From positions 1,488,001 through 1,552,000 of the forward strand of contig NZ_AP025510.1 of assembly GCF_024347635.1 (NCBI RefSeq): a stretch of DNA of 64,000 bases. The letters run 5' to 3'. Every line of letters starts with the position of its first letter. Positions within the stretch are counted from its first letter, which is position 1. Origin of the DNA: Vibrio tasmaniensis. GTDB taxonomy: Bacteria; Pseudomonadota; Gammaproteobacteria; Enterobacterales; Vibrionaceae. The notes beneath the pieces are model-generated. The model ran no database searches. It was not told where the DNA came from and saw only the letters and a program-made list of their open reading frames with translations. The position numbers were made by a program, and so were the translations under genes. Of the stretch, positions 28,059 through 40,423 are shown in pieces.

Positions 28059-28799
28059 CTACCAAGTCAATTGCGCACCATCATACGCGTAAAAGTGCCC
28101 ACTGTTATCAGGTGTGGCAGTGCGAATGATATCCACCAATTGATGGGCGACATAGCGTGTCTCAAACAACTTACCTTCAGGGACATTGGTCTGAAAAGGC
28201 TTCGACAGAGCTGTGTCTGTTGTGCCTGGGTGTAGAGCCAACACGGTGCCTTTCTTAAGGGTACGCTGCCATTCAATCGACATGGTTTTAATGAACATGT
28301 TGAGGGCTGCTTTCGATGAGCGATAGCTATACCAGCCGCCTAAGCGGTTATCTGAAATGCTACCGACTTTGGCTGACACTACAGCAAACTTTGGATTGTC
28401 ACTGGCTTTAAGAATTGGCGTGAAGTGTTTTGCCAGCAATAAACTGGGTAGGGTATTCACAGAGATGTTTTTCAGGAAAAATTCAGGGTCAATGGACGAC
28501 AAGTTCTTCTCTGGACCAAGTTTCGGTGTATGAAGCATACCCACGCAGTTGATCAACCAATCAAGTTGGTCAAACTCAGAACTCAAGCGCTTGATATCCG
28601 CTTCGTCGGTGGCGTCGACTTTGTGCCAGTTTAAGCGGCTGTTTTCTAGTTCAGGTTGTTGAGAGTGGTAAGTTGCGTCGACATGTACATCCAGAAAATC
28701 AAACCGAGAGAGCTCAGACAATAGGTGTTTAACCACGGCGAAACCGATACCGCCACTCCCACCGACCACCAATATATGTAATCTGAGTTGCTCCACCAT
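28059..28799 (-). CDS. Short-chain dehydrogenase/reductase, coupled to photolyase
   Basis: ATG 28799 follows GGAGAAC on the minus strand; 246 residues. The cofactor loop is VVGGSGGIG (about 11-19) and NCVG is the NAG-type strand end. The catalytic YRSSK sits after a GGWYSYRSSKAAL stretch, and PGTTDTALSKPF is the substrate lid. It belongs to the C-factor-like SDRs, with the substrate unknown. The photolyase stop and this start share one base (TAATG), so the two are translated together. The pairing of an SDR with a photolyase is common in marine bacteria by my recollection, but its purpose is unclear. Confidence 0.88.
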   Translation of the reverse strand: MVEQLRLHILVVGGSGGIGFAVVKHLLSELSRFDFLDVHVDATYHSQQPELENSRLNWHKVDATDEADIKRLSSEFDQLDWLINCVGMLHTPKLGPEKNLSSIDPEFFLKNISVNTLPSLLLAKHFTPILKASDNPKFAVVSAKVGSISDNRLGGWYSYRSSKAALNMFIKTMSIEWQRTLKKGTVLALHPGTTDTALSKPFQTNVPEGKLFETRYVAHQLVDIIRTATPDNSGHFYAYDGAQLTW

Positions 28800-30358
28800 T
28801 ATAAGTTCTCCAAGTTTGTGATTCGTTGTTCTGCGGTCTCGAGTATCGCTTGTTGATCTTGCTCGTCCATATTGTCCCAAGAGCGATATAACATGCCCAT
28901 GCGTGGGTTACGGTTTAACGCATCGCGGTGTTGGTTCATAAAGCGCCAGTACAAGCTATTGAATGGGCAAGATTGCTTGCCGCTGCGTTCCTTTATCTTG
29001 TAGTGACAACCTTTACAGTAGTCGCTCATTCGGTTGATATAGGAACCGCTGGCAGAGTATGGTTTGGTTCCGACTATCCCGCCATCCGCAAACAGTGCCA
29101 TACCTCGCGTATTTGGCATTTCAACCCACTCAATCGCGTCGACGTATATACCAAGGTACCAACTGTCGACTTGGTCAGGGTCTATGCCAGTGATTAAACA
29201 GAAGTTGCCAGTGATCATTAACCGTTGGATGTGGTGCGCGTAAGCAAACTCAAGAGACTGGTCAATCGCATGCTTCATGCAGTTCATCTTGGTTTGTCCG
29301 TCCCAAAAGTAATGGGGTAGGTTGTTGCTTGCTGAATAATGGTTTTTGTTGGCGTATGAAGGCATGTTTGCCCAATAAACGGCGCGTATGTATTCTCTCC
29401 AACCTAGAATTTGGCGTATGAATCCTTCGACTTGGGCGATATCGATAGTGGGTGTGTTTAGCTTAGAAGAAGCCTGATAAGCCGAAAGTGCCGTATCAAT
29501 CACTTCTTTAGGGCTTAGCAGTTTGCTGTTCAGCGAGAACGAAATACGGCTATGGTACAAACTCCACTTTGAATCGTGCTCGGTTGTCATTGCATCCTGA
29601 AACTGCCCAAACAGTGGCAAACAGACTTGGCAGAAGTGAGCAAGTAGAGACAAGCTTTGTGCACGGTTAACTGGCCAGAGTAATTGATCGCCAACTTCAC
29701 CAATGGTTTTAACTTGATGACGTTCGATGCGTTCTAAAAACGCGGAAATGTCGTTGGCAAACATCAGAGGTTGAGGCAGGCTTTCAATGTCTTGTTTCTT
29801 GAGTTTCTTTCGATTGTTTGCATCGTAATTCCATTTGCCGCCAACTGGTTTCCCGTCTTCTAACAAAATGTCGAAACGCTTTCTCATTCTGCGATAGAAG
29901 TGTTCCATCATGATGTGTTTGTCTTTCGGAAACTGTTGTTCGATCTCTTCGAATGGAAAAAGGAAGTGTTCCGTATCACAACAACCTTTGGTCGTATTAG
30001 TGAGCTTTAGCTTGTTCATCTGCTCTAAAAGGCGATATTCATCTGGCCTTTGATATTCGAATTTCTGTGCGCCGAATTCGTGTACGTAGTGTTGCAACAG
30101 AGCATCGAGATTTTCAAATTGAGTCGTGTCATCCAGAGTGAGGTGGAGTACCTGATGACCTTGTTGTTTGAGCTCGTCGGCAAAGTAGTCCATCGCAGAG
30201 AAAAAAGCGGCCACCTTTTGGATGTGCGATGCAACGTAGTCAGTCTCCTGCTTAAGTTCGGCAATGATATAAATGACGTCGTCATCAACTTGTTGAAACC
30301 AAGAGTGCTGGATATTGAGTTGGTCGCCTAAGATAAGGCGCACGGTTTTAAAGTTCAT
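28799..30358 (-). CDS. phrB: FeS-cluster bacterial photolyase/cryptochrome ((6-4) photolyase, PhrB type)
   Basis: ATG 30358 follows CAGGATG; 519 residues. The protein opens with VRLILGDQLN, the mark of the cryptochrome/photolyase-related group distinct from CPD photolyases. An antenna domain is followed by the helical FAD domain (WREYIRAVYW, AYAHHIQRLMITGNF, WVEMPNTRGMALFADGG). Four cysteines suitable for a [4Fe-4S] cluster are seen: one in GNFCLITG, two in YCKGC and one in SCPFN. By family it repairs (6-4) UV photoproducts with FAD, and homologues are known from Agrobacterium and V. cholerae. It is translationally coupled to the SDR. Confidence 0.93.
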   Translation of the reverse strand: MNFKTVRLILGDQLNIQHSWFQQVDDDVIYIIAELKQETDYVASHIQKVAAFFSAMDYFADELKQQGHQVLHLTLDDTTQFENLDALLQHYVHEFGAQKFEYQRPDEYRLLEQMNKLKLTNTTKGCCDTEHFLFPFEEIEQQFPKDKHIMMEHFYRRMRKRFDILLEDGKPVGGKWNYDANNRKKLKKQDIESLPQPLMFANDISAFLERIERHQVKTIGEVGDQLLWPVNRAQSLSLLAHFCQVCLPLFGQFQDAMTTEHDSKWSLYHSRISFSLNSKLLSPKEVIDTALSAYQASSKLNTPTIDIAQVEGFIRQILGWREYIRAVYWANMPSYANKNHYSASNNLPHYFWDGQTKMNCMKHAIDQSLEFAYAHHIQRLMITGNFCLITGIDPDQVDSWYLGIYVDAIEWVEMPNTRGMALFADGGIVGTKPYSASGSYINRMSDYCKGCHYKIKERSGKQSCPFNSLYWRFMNQHRDALNRNPRMGMLYRSWDNMDEQDQQAILETAEQRITNLENL

Positions 30359-30566
30359 AACACATCCTGATTGTTGGTTAAGACAGGTTCTTTGCTGCTC
30401 GCATTCCACTTATTGATAAACGCATGGGCTGGATCGTACATATCCGTTTGAATAGCCAAGTCTAAATAGTGCGATTTGTTAATTATTAGACGCTTACGAG
30501 TTGATAAGCTGACAAGATCACAAATGATTGTTTTAAAAAGGTAATGACTGAACTAAGCGTAAAGAA

Positions 30567-30584
30567 GGGGGGGGGATCGGGGGG
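30567..30584 (+). other. Two poly-G tracts (G9, G6) in intergenic region
   Basis: GGGGGGGGG (30567-30575) and GGGGGG (30579-30584) separated by ATC. Runs this long are rare in AT-rich sequence and prone to slippage or assembly error. They lie between the divergent starts of phrB and upstream DNA, past the stop of the Usp gene. Otherwise the 290-bp region shows no gene. Confidence 0.9.
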
Positions 30585-30651
30585 CAAGCCAACCAATAAT
30601 ACCGATAGAGGTTGGCAATACAGGACGTTTTAAAATTTCGAACTGCAGTAG

Positions 30652-31074
30652 CTAATCCATTGGAACAATTAGAATATCGACAGGAGATGTGTCGATGATC
30701 TGTTTCGAATGGGAAATGATTTTATGCCAAAAGTCATGGTGATGGCCACATAGCAATAGGTCGACGCCGTTTACTTCGATGGTGTTTTTGAGCTTATCGT
30801 TCAAATCCCCCGTTCCTACGAATATGTGCTTGATTGGGTGTTTAGCGTAGGACTCAAACTCTTTCAGATGCTTAACTGCATCTTCATTGATCGGTAAGTC
30901 ACCTTCATTTCCCTGAATATCGACGAGTTCTGGATAAATCTCTCCATGAGTGCCGTCGATATAAACAAACGAAATGCCAGCTTCCAGTTTGTCTGCGAAA
31001 AAGGTCGCTCGATCAATCAGAATCTTAGTGTCGTCAGACATTTCAACTGCGACCAGAATATGTCGGTATTCCAT
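30652..31074 (-). CDS. Universal stress protein (UspA family)
   Basis: 140 residues, the standard UspA length. It opens YRHILVAVEMSDDTK, the first strand and loop of the Usp fold, and ends VDILIVPMD, the last strand. The ATP-binding G-x2-G-x9-G-S/T motif is degenerate (GHHHDFWHKIISHSKQ), as in UspA-subtype members that do not bind ATP. Such proteins help survival in stress and are often phosphorylated. Single gene on the minus strand. Confidence 0.9.
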   Translation of the reverse strand: MEYRHILVAVEMSDDTKILIDRATFFADKLEAGISFVYIDGTHGEIYPELVDIQGNEGDLPINEDAVKHLKEFESYAKHPIKHIFVGTGDLNDKLKNTIEVNGVDLLLCGHHHDFWHKIISHSKQIIDTSPVDILIVPMD

Positions 31075-31336
31075 AATTAAAGCCTCGTGTTATCAGTTAT
31101 ATAACAAGCATAGTTTCTGTTAGCACAAATGATATCGAAGATGTCTCATATTACGAAAAATCATCATTCAATGATCTTCTAAGCACTATCGTATTTATAT
31201 CGCTTTGATTGATAAGAAATTTACAAAAGGTTGTTATAGTAGAGTGCGTTCGATACTCACAAGAGTCGCTATAGATATACTCAGTAGCGGCTTCGCTTCG
31301 AACGACAGACTAACACGCCATAACGAAGAGGCATCA

Positions 31337-32467
31337 ATGACAGCATTACTAACCATTCCCACTCGAACATTAGGTTTCGACTACGATATTGAGATCCGAG
31401 ATTGGTCTCAAAAGCTGGTCGGCTTTCATGTGTTTGAAGATGGTAGACGACCGCTTGATGGGGGGATTGGGCTGAGCCTCAACCTTGTTGAACAGTTTGA
31501 TGTGAATGGTCGTTGGTTAGATTCGTTGCCGGCGCGTTATCGTGAAATTACTGACGACTTTCCAGAGTACCAATACCAGATGCTGTGGCTTGCAGCGAAC
31601 ACCTATGAAGCCGAGCAATTGCTTGAATTAAGGCCTGTTATTTTGGCTTTGATCTGCATGAAACACAGTGTCGATAACAAGAAAGCATTGCAACTGAGTC
31701 GTTTAGGGCAAAAGAAGGTCTTAGCTAAACTCGGCTTAGACAGTAGTAAAGCAACGCTCAAGTTTATCGACAAGTTAGAGCTTCATTACAACGTTGGTGA
31801 TGAGCTTGACCACATTGTTCGCATTCTCGAGCCATTGCAAAGACGTGTACTTAAATTTAAGCATTACTCAAAAGTTGGGTACACAGCGCTGCGTTTGGAC
31901 CAAGTTCATCCATTTCTAACCGGCAGTCGATTAGGGATTGCCATGGTTGAAGAGGGCAGGCTCAATGCCCCTTCAAAGATGGCGATGTTCCAAGACGCGA
32001 TACTATTGGGTCAAGATTTGGAGATGGATGATCCACTGCGTGCTATCACAAGTCAAAACTCCTTTGCGATGTTTGAACAACTTCACGATCGATGGACAGA
32101 GCAACGTCAACTGCGCCGTTTAGAGGGTAACCGCCCAATGGATAGAGATATTCCTTATCCAGTCCCTTTGCTAGGGAACGACAACATCCATCCTCTTACC
32201 GATTACTACGACCTTGAACAAGAGGGCGTGGAACAAAAACATTGCATTGGCGTCTATCACAATCGAATCATGAGCGACCGCTATGTGGTATTCCGCATGT
32301 TCAAACCTCAGCGTTTAACCATAGGTCTCCGTCGTATCCCGAGCAAAGCGTTTCCGTTTGAGATTGACCAAATTTGCGGAAAACGAAATGCACCGCCATC
32401 GGAGTCGGCTCGCCAAGTCATCCATGACTGGTTAGAAGCGAGTAAGCAAAAGTATCCTAAGCAATAG
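31337..32467 (+). CDS. PcfJ-like protein
   Basis: ATG 31337 follows GAAGAGG; the upstream open stretch from 31205 lacks a ribosome-binding site. 376 residues. The C-terminal third contains LEQEGVEQKHCIGVYHNRIM and YVVFRMFKPQ, the core of the PcfJ-like family, which was named from an enterococcal conjugative plasmid but is widespread on chromosomes. The N-terminal 250 residues are helical and unrecognised. A 44-residue zinc-ribbon gene follows after 23 bp, so the two may work together. Function is unknown. Confidence 0.65.
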   Translation: MTALLTIPTRTLGFDYDIEIRDWSQKLVGFHVFEDGRRPLDGGIGLSLNLVEQFDVNGRWLDSLPARYREITDDFPEYQYQMLWLAANTYEAEQLLELRPVILALICMKHSVDNKKALQLSRLGQKKVLAKLGLDSSKATLKFIDKLELHYNVGDELDHIVRILEPLQRRVLKFKHYSKVGYTALRLDQVHPFLTGSRLGIAMVEEGRLNAPSKMAMFQDAILLGQDLEMDDPLRAITSQNSFAMFEQLHDRWTEQRQLRRLEGNRPMDRDIPYPVPLLGNDNIHPLTDYYDLEQEGVEQKHCIGVYHNRIMSDRYVVFRMFKPQRLTIGLRRIPSKAFPFEIDQICGKRNAPPSESARQVIHDWLEASKQKYPKQ

Positions 32468-32490
32468 CCATGAAGTAGAAGGAATACTGG

Positions 32491-32625
32491 ATGTTTCAAC
32501 AAGGCGATTTATGCCCGCATTGTGGTTTGATTATTGTGATGCCAACGGATTTGCAAGCGGAGTGCTTAGGGTGTGGCGAAGAGATTAATGAAGACCGTGC
32601 AGGTGGTTACGACGAAGAAGAGTAG
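32491..32625 (+). CDS. Mini zinc-ribbon protein (44 aa)
   Basis: ATG 32491, with AAGGA 10 bases earlier. The 44 residues hold CPHCG (8-12) and CLGCG (about 29-33), a four-cysteine zinc ribbon, and an acidic tail YDEEE. It lies 23 bp after the PcfJ-like gene and probably shares its transcript. I do not recognise a named family. It could be a small partner or regulator of the PcfJ-like protein. Confidence 0.7.
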   Translation: MFQQGDLCPHCGLIIVMPTDLQAECLGCGEEINEDRAGGYDEEE

Positions 32626-32692
32626 CTTTATCTACACTGATATATATCAAGGCTAGGGTAGCCACGTTGCTGATTTCAAAGGATGGAAACAA

Positions 32693-33145
32693 ATGCAAAA
32701 AGTAGTCTTCAGAAATTGCGATGAAAACTCACCTTATTGGAGTGAATTGGAACGTTTATTTCAAAGTGAATGGTCTGATTTCCAGTTTAAGGATACCTAT
32801 AAAGAAAATGTACAACTCCCTCCAGTAATAGTAGTACTGCGAGATAATGTGGTCATTGGTGGATTGGCGTATTCCCACTTTCAGGAACCTCATCAAGTTC
32901 GGGATGTGGTGTGGATCAACGCAGTGTTTGTTGACCCTCTATGGCGCGGGCAAGGTATTGCGAGTGAATTGATTAAGCGTGGTGTCGCGCAAATGCCAGA
33001 TTATTGTCGATCTCAATCATCGAAATATTCAACGTCTAACTTGTACGCCTACACGAATATTGCGCCTTTGTACCTTTCTCTCGGTTGGTTAATCGTTGAT
33101 ATCGAAACCGACCCAAACCATCATGTTGTGAGCGTTTCTTTTTAG
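32693..33145 (+). CDS. GNAT-family N-acetyltransferase
   Basis: 150 residues, ATG 32693 after AAGGATGGAAAC. The acetyl-CoA motif is VDPLWRGQGIASELIKR (about 82-98), and IAPLYLSLGWLIVD is the typical late GNAT strand. A central VVWINAVFV strand precedes the motif. Substrate unknown. It follows the mini zinc-ribbon gene by 67 bp and could be in the same transcript. Confidence 0.87.
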   Translation: MQKVVFRNCDENSPYWSELERLFQSEWSDFQFKDTYKENVQLPPVIVVLRDNVVIGGLAYSHFQEPHQVRDVVWINAVFVDPLWRGQGIASELIKRGVAQMPDYCRSQSSKYSTSNLYAYTNIAPLYLSLGWLIVDIETDPNHHVVSVSF

Positions 33146-33338
33146 GCTGAATATTCTGAAACAGCCTAACAGCCATGAAACTCTCTGCCTTCCTCATCTA
33201 TCGATTTATAAGCGCATTTTCATAAACGTTTAAACTTCGTTACGACAAGATCTTGAATCAACTTCAGATTACCTCTTCCAAATTAAGCTTCTAACTCTTT
33301 AAAATATAGGGATAAACTAGTACGACATCCAGTTTAAT

Positions 33339-33357
33339 CTAAATGAAAATCGTTTGT
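33339..33357. promoter_or_regulatory. Weak Fur-box candidate before fhuC
   Basis: ATGAAAATCGTTT in this stretch matches the core of the Fur consensus at most positions. It lies about 110 bp before fhuC. The match is partial and the function is inferred from the iron-uptake genes downstream. Confidence 0.35.
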
Positions 33358-33462
33358 GTTTGCGTTTGTGCAAGTGTATAAAAGCGTGTCTGTTAATGAT
33401 TTTATGAATATGTTCGTATTTCATTAATTCTTTAGTGAATGATGTGTTTTAAGGTTGAAGAT

Positions 33463-34238
33463 ATGCTCGAAGCAAAGGGACTCGGTTTTAGCGTAGGGGA
33501 TAAGCAATTGCTCAAGACATTTAATGTGTCGTTTGAGCAAGGAAAAATCTACGCTTTGGTTGGGCATAACGGCTCGGGGAAATCGACCTTATTAAAGTTG
33601 TTAGCGAAGCAGCAGCGCGCTACTTCAGGCGATATTTTCTTGAAAGATAAAGCGGTCGCTAAATGGTCTGATAAGGACTTCGCACAGCAAATTGCTTACT
33701 TACCTCAACATTTACCTTCAACCGACAGTTTATCCGGCAAAGATCTCGTGAGCTTTGGTCGCTACCCTTGGCACGGCTTATTAGGTCGACTTTCAAGTAA
33801 AGATAAGCAATACGTTGAAGAGGCGATGCAACTTACCGACACAACGCAATACGCTGATCGTCTAGTGGATACCTTATCGGGTGGCGAACGCCAGCGTGTG
33901 TGGCTTGCGATGTTGTTGGCTCAACGCACCAAGTACCTTTTGCTTGATGAGCCGTTAGCAGCGCTCGATATCGGCCATCAGATTGAAATGCTGACATTGA
34001 TTAAGCGATTAAGTGAAACCTTAAAGATTGGCGTGATCATCGTTATTCACGACATCAATATGGCTGCACGTTTCTGCGACCACATTATAGCCTTACATAG
34101 TGGCGAGCTATTAGTCGAAGGCGAGGTTGGTGAGGTGTTCAAGGAATCGACCTTGAAAGATATCTATGGTGTACCTATGCACATTACCCAACATTCTGCG
34201 GGTTACCCAGTCGCAATGCCTGGTGATTTGGAGCCAGC

Positions 34239-34242
<4 letters not shown>
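33463..34242 (+). CDS. fhuC: Ferrichrome ABC transporter ATPase FhuC
   Basis: I prefer ATG 33463, which sits 8 bases after AAGGTTGAAG, over ATG 33439. 259 residues. Walker A GHNGSGKST, signature LSGGERQR, Walker B YLLLDEP and the H-loop IHDINMAARFCD are all present. GRYPWHGLLGR and the ending DIYGVPMHI match E. coli FhuC closely, which supports the name over other siderophore ATPases. It powers hydroxamate-siderophore uptake through FhuB. fhuD overlaps its stop by ATGA. Confidence 0.93.
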
Positions 34243-37150
<2,908 letters not shown>

Positions 37151-37298
37151 CTTAGTTACTTGTAGTGACTTATAGCCATTACCGATAGCTCGTTAACGAG
37201 TATCAGCCGAATGAGTTTCTAGAGAATAGATCCAAGAGTAAAACATAGTAATCAGGTTGCTGCGTTGGGTCTATACGGGGTTATTTTACTCTTTTATT

Positions 37299-37317
37299 GA
37301 TAATGATAATCACAATA
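37299..37317. promoter_or_regulatory. Fur box upstream of fhuA
   Basis: This 19-bp site starting GATAATGATAATCA matches the E. coli Fur consensus at 16 of 19 positions. It lies about 230 bp before the receptor start. Iron-dependent repression of fhuA is therefore likely. Confidence 0.8.
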
Positions 37318-37321
37318 ATAA

Positions 37322-37444
37322 CTAGTTGCTAATTTCAGCAAAGAAGCTGGCCGCATTATCAAAATGGATAACGGCAATCTTATTGAGTTGAGTAAAGGGA
37401 ATTTAGCTCAAGCGCACCAAGCACTAGAAAGTGTTGTCGCTTGA
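37322..37444 (+). pseudogene. Unidentified 41-codon remnant between fhuB and fhuA
   Basis: Open frame 37322-37444 bounded by stops, with protein-like composition: it reads ...SKEAGRIIKMDNGNLIELS and then AQAHQALESVVA. There is no start codon with a ribosome-binding site (the first ATG is 37364). It looks like the tail of a lost gene. I do not recognise the family, so the call as a remnant is tentative. Confidence 0.4.
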
Positions 37445-37545
37445 GTTTTTAAGAGCCTAGTTAGGTTCAAGAGCAAATGATTTAAAAGTAAAAATCATTT
37501 GTTCTTTTTTGCAATTGGTTCATAGCCGTATTGAAGGAGAAATAT

Positions 37546-39762
37546 ATGAATCGGTACTTTATGCGCACCCCAACAGCACTTGCGGTCGCTTTAGTTATAT
37601 CGTCAGGATTGGTTCAGGCAAAAGAGGATGAAACCGTTGTTGTTATTGGACAGCAACTTGAAGACATCTCGGTAGGTCCTGATTTTAGTTACGTAGGATT
37701 AAGCAGTCGAACAGCAACAAAAACAGACGTTGCGATAGGTGAAACACCTCGTGCGATCTCGATTGTGACCCGTGAGCAGATGGATGACCGAGCGTCGATC
37801 AGTATTGCTGATGCACTTCAGTACACACCAAGTATTCAAGCGAACTACTTTGGTGAAGATAATAAGCAAGATTGGTTTGTTATTCGTGGTTTTAAACAAG
37901 CAAACAGTGGTTTATATCAAGACGGAACACGCCTTTATTCGTCGGGTTTCTATAGTTGGCAAATCGACCCGTTTGGCTTGGAACGAGTAGAGATTTTACG
38001 TGGCCCGGGATCAGCGCTATACGGTCAAACCCCTCCGGGTGGTGTGATTAACGTTGTAAGTAAACGTCCACAATTTGATGGAGGATCCGGTCAATTTGCT
38101 GTTGAGGTGGGTACGGATGATCGTAAGCAAATTAGCTTAGACGTGAATTCTGAAGTTAATGACAAAATGGCATTTCGCCTGCAAGCACTTGGTCGAAAAA
38201 ATGGCAGCCGTGTCGATGGTGTAGAAGCTGAACGCATTTTTATCGCTCCTTCTCTGGCTTACAAATTTACAGACGATACTAAAATTACGGTGCTAACTAG
38301 TTACCAAAAGGATGACTCTGACCCATACCTACAATTCTTACCGATGGAAGGGACGTTAACGTCAAATCCAAATGGAAAAATCAGTGATAGCAGGGCATTG
38401 GGAAATACAGGTTGGGAGACGTTTGAGCGTGAACAAATCTCGATAGGTTATGAATTTGAACATCACTTTAATGACCGTACCTACTTAATGCAGAACGTTC
38501 GTTATAGCCAAATGGACATTAACCTACGTCAAATGTATTACTCGCGGTATATTGGTGACACTGCTCTAGCACCTTACGACCCAACCCGTTCTTCTATTAT
38601 CCGCCAAGCATCAACTGAAGAAGGAACATCCGACGCATTTAACATCGATAATCGTTTGATCCATAAATTTACAACGGGTTCGGTAGAACACACCTTGTTG
38701 ACTGGTATTGATTACCAGAGCATCGATATTGATAGTAAAGATTACGCGGCTGATCCAATTATTGGTGACGGAAACAGTCTTCTACCTGTACCCGGTGTGG
38801 GAAATATTCCTAGCCCTATTTTTAACGTGTTCAATCCGTCATATAGCACAAATGTAGCTTTGTTGAATCCAACAACGTTTGCGCCACTTGATGAATCAGA
38901 TCGTCAAACCACTAAAACGAAAAATAATCAATTAGGCCTCTATTTACAAGACCAAATGATGATTGCGGATAAGTGGGCAGTACAAATCGGTGTTCGTTAC
39001 GACGATTCCCAAAACAAGACACATAACACGACTACTGGCGCCAAAACTAAGGTCGATAGCGAAGAGTGGACAACCAACTTCGGCGTTGCTTACCTGATGG
39101 ATAGTGGTTTTACACCTTATGCGAGCTATGCTCAGTCGTTTAACCCCATTATTCAGCTTGACCAAAATGGTAATCCAGCGAAATCGGAACGTGGCGAGCA
39201 ATATGAAGTGGGTTTGAAATATCAACCGGGTAGTTTTGACGGTTACTTCAACATTGCTGCGTTTGAAGTATCGAAAGAAAACTTAGCGCGTCAGGTTGCC
39301 GGTCAGCTAACGCAAATTGGTGAAGTTCGTAACCGGGGCCTTGAATTAGAAGCCGTTGCAAACGTGACTGAAGCATTAACTTTGATTGGTAACGTTTCAT
39401 TCATCGATTCTGAAATAACGGAAGATGCTACAAGCAGCAATGTAGGAAATACGCCGTCACAAATTGCTGACCAACTGGCTTCTGCTTGGGCAAACTATCG
39501 TTTCCTAAATGGTCCATTAGATGGCTTAACGATTGGTGCGGGTGCACGTTATGTTGGTGATTCTTACGCCGACAACACTGAGACGAACAAAGTGTCTTCT
39601 TACACATTGTTTGACGCAACATTGAGCTATCGTATTGAAGACTATAAGTTCCAAGTTGCAGCGAAAAACTTAGCAGACAAAGAGTACGTTGCGACGTGTG
39701 ATTACTACTGTTTCTACGGTGATCGTCGTAACGTCATTGCAAGTGTAACGTACGACTGGTAA
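37546..39762 (+). CDS. fhuA: TonB-dependent ferrichrome-type receptor FhuA
   Basis: ATG 37546 follows GAAGGAG; 738 residues, with a signal peptide ending at QAKED. A TonB-box-like ETVVVIG is followed by a plug domain (IETPRAISIVT-like, LQYTPSIQ, VLRGPGSALYGQTPPGGVINV) and a barrel ending in W. The sequence GLYQDGTRLYSSGFYSWQIDP and the C-terminal Cys pair (ATCDYYCFYGD) match the FhuA/ferrichrome receptor family. It follows fhuCDB, so a ferrichrome role is inferred by context and similarity. A Fur box and a terminator flank it. Confidence 0.9.
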   Translation: MNRYFMRTPTALAVALVISSGLVQAKEDETVVVIGQQLEDISVGPDFSYVGLSSRTATKTDVAIGETPRAISIVTREQMDDRASISIADALQYTPSIQANYFGEDNKQDWFVIRGFKQANSGLYQDGTRLYSSGFYSWQIDPFGLERVEILRGPGSALYGQTPPGGVINVVSKRPQFDGGSGQFAVEVGTDDRKQISLDVNSEVNDKMAFRLQALGRKNGSRVDGVEAERIFIAPSLAYKFTDDTKITVLTSYQKDDSDPYLQFLPMEGTLTSNPNGKISDSRALGNTGWETFEREQISIGYEFEHHFNDRTYLMQNVRYSQMDINLRQMYYSRYIGDTALAPYDPTRSSIIRQASTEEGTSDAFNIDNRLIHKFTTGSVEHTLLTGIDYQSIDIDSKDYAADPIIGDGNSLLPVPGVGNIPSPIFNVFNPSYSTNVALLNPTTFAPLDESDRQTTKTKNNQLGLYLQDQMMIADKWAVQIGVRYDDSQNKTHNTTTGAKTKVDSEEWTTNFGVAYLMDSGFTPYASYAQSFNPIIQLDQNGNPAKSERGEQYEVGLKYQPGSFDGYFNIAAFEVSKENLARQVAGQLTQIGEVRNRGLELEAVANVTEALTLIGNVSFIDSEITEDATSSNVGNTPSQIADQLASAWANYRFLNGPLDGLTIGAGARYVGDSYADNTETNKVSSYTLFDATLSYRIEDYKFQVAAKNLADKEYVATCDYYCFYGDRRNVIASVTYDW

Positions 39763-39773
39763 GACTTACCAAT

Positions 39774-39806
39774 AAGCACTCAGCTTGTGGGCTGAGTGCT
39801 TTTATT
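39774..39806 (+). terminator. Terminator of fhuA
   Basis: AAGCACTCAGC/GCTGAGTGCTT (39774-39784, 39791-39801) with a 6-base loop and a short T-run. Confidence 0.85.
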
Positions 39807-40008
39807 AAGTTCATCATTTTTCTCTTTATTAACAATGTTTAATCCTGTTAAATTTTCGTTTGAAAAAGTGCTTATATCGCTTTTAAATCAAACAACTCGC
39901 TGTTGATTAAAACGATCTCTACGATTTATTGCACCAGTTGTTGAGCACCAAGCCTATATTGACTAGAATGACGCACTTTTTTTATTTACGTACATACAGG
40001 TAATGAAC

Positions 40009-40263
40009 ATGAGCGATACTAATTCAAGACCAGCTTTACCAGATCATCTAGCAGGTAACCCACGCAGCCCACACCACGTGGCTGAGTGTTTCGAATACCC
40101 AATCGGCATTCGTCTAAATGGTAAAGAGCGTACTGATGTTGAAGAGTACTGCATCAGCGAAGGTTGGGTTAAGATCCCTTCTCCTAAAGCGCTAGATCGT
40201 TTTGGCCAGCCAATGCTTATTACTCTTAAAGGCACAGTAGAAGCTTTCTACATCGAAGATTAA
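40009..40263 (+). CDS. DUF3297 family protein (84 aa)
   Basis: ATG 40009 lies 8 bases after an AGG; ATG 40003 is too close to it. 84 residues with LPDHLAGNPRSPHHVAECF and a C-terminal KGTVEAFYIED. This is the small glutathione-peroxidase-neighbour type DUF3297, of unknown function but conserved in proteobacteria. Single gene with its own terminator. Confidence 0.85.
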   Translation: MSDTNSRPALPDHLAGNPRSPHHVAECFEYPIGIRLNGKERTDVEEYCISEGWVKIPSPKALDRFGQPMLITLKGTVEAFYIED

Positions 40264-40311
40264 TCACTTCGTGTAACTCGATAATGTCGATTACAAAACG
40301 CTGTTATATAG

Positions 40312-40342
40312 AAGGGTCTAGAGAAATCTAGGCCCTTTTTGT
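40312..40342 (+). terminator. Terminator of DUF3297 gene
   Basis: AAGGGTCTAGA pairs with TCTAGGCCCTT around a GAAA-type loop, then a T-run. Confidence 0.85.
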
Positions 40343-40423
40343 TTGTATTGATTTTGGCGAACTTCTTTAACCAATAGTCCAAACCACCTTCATAACTCCA
40401 CAGATTTAACCAATATTGTCGTT

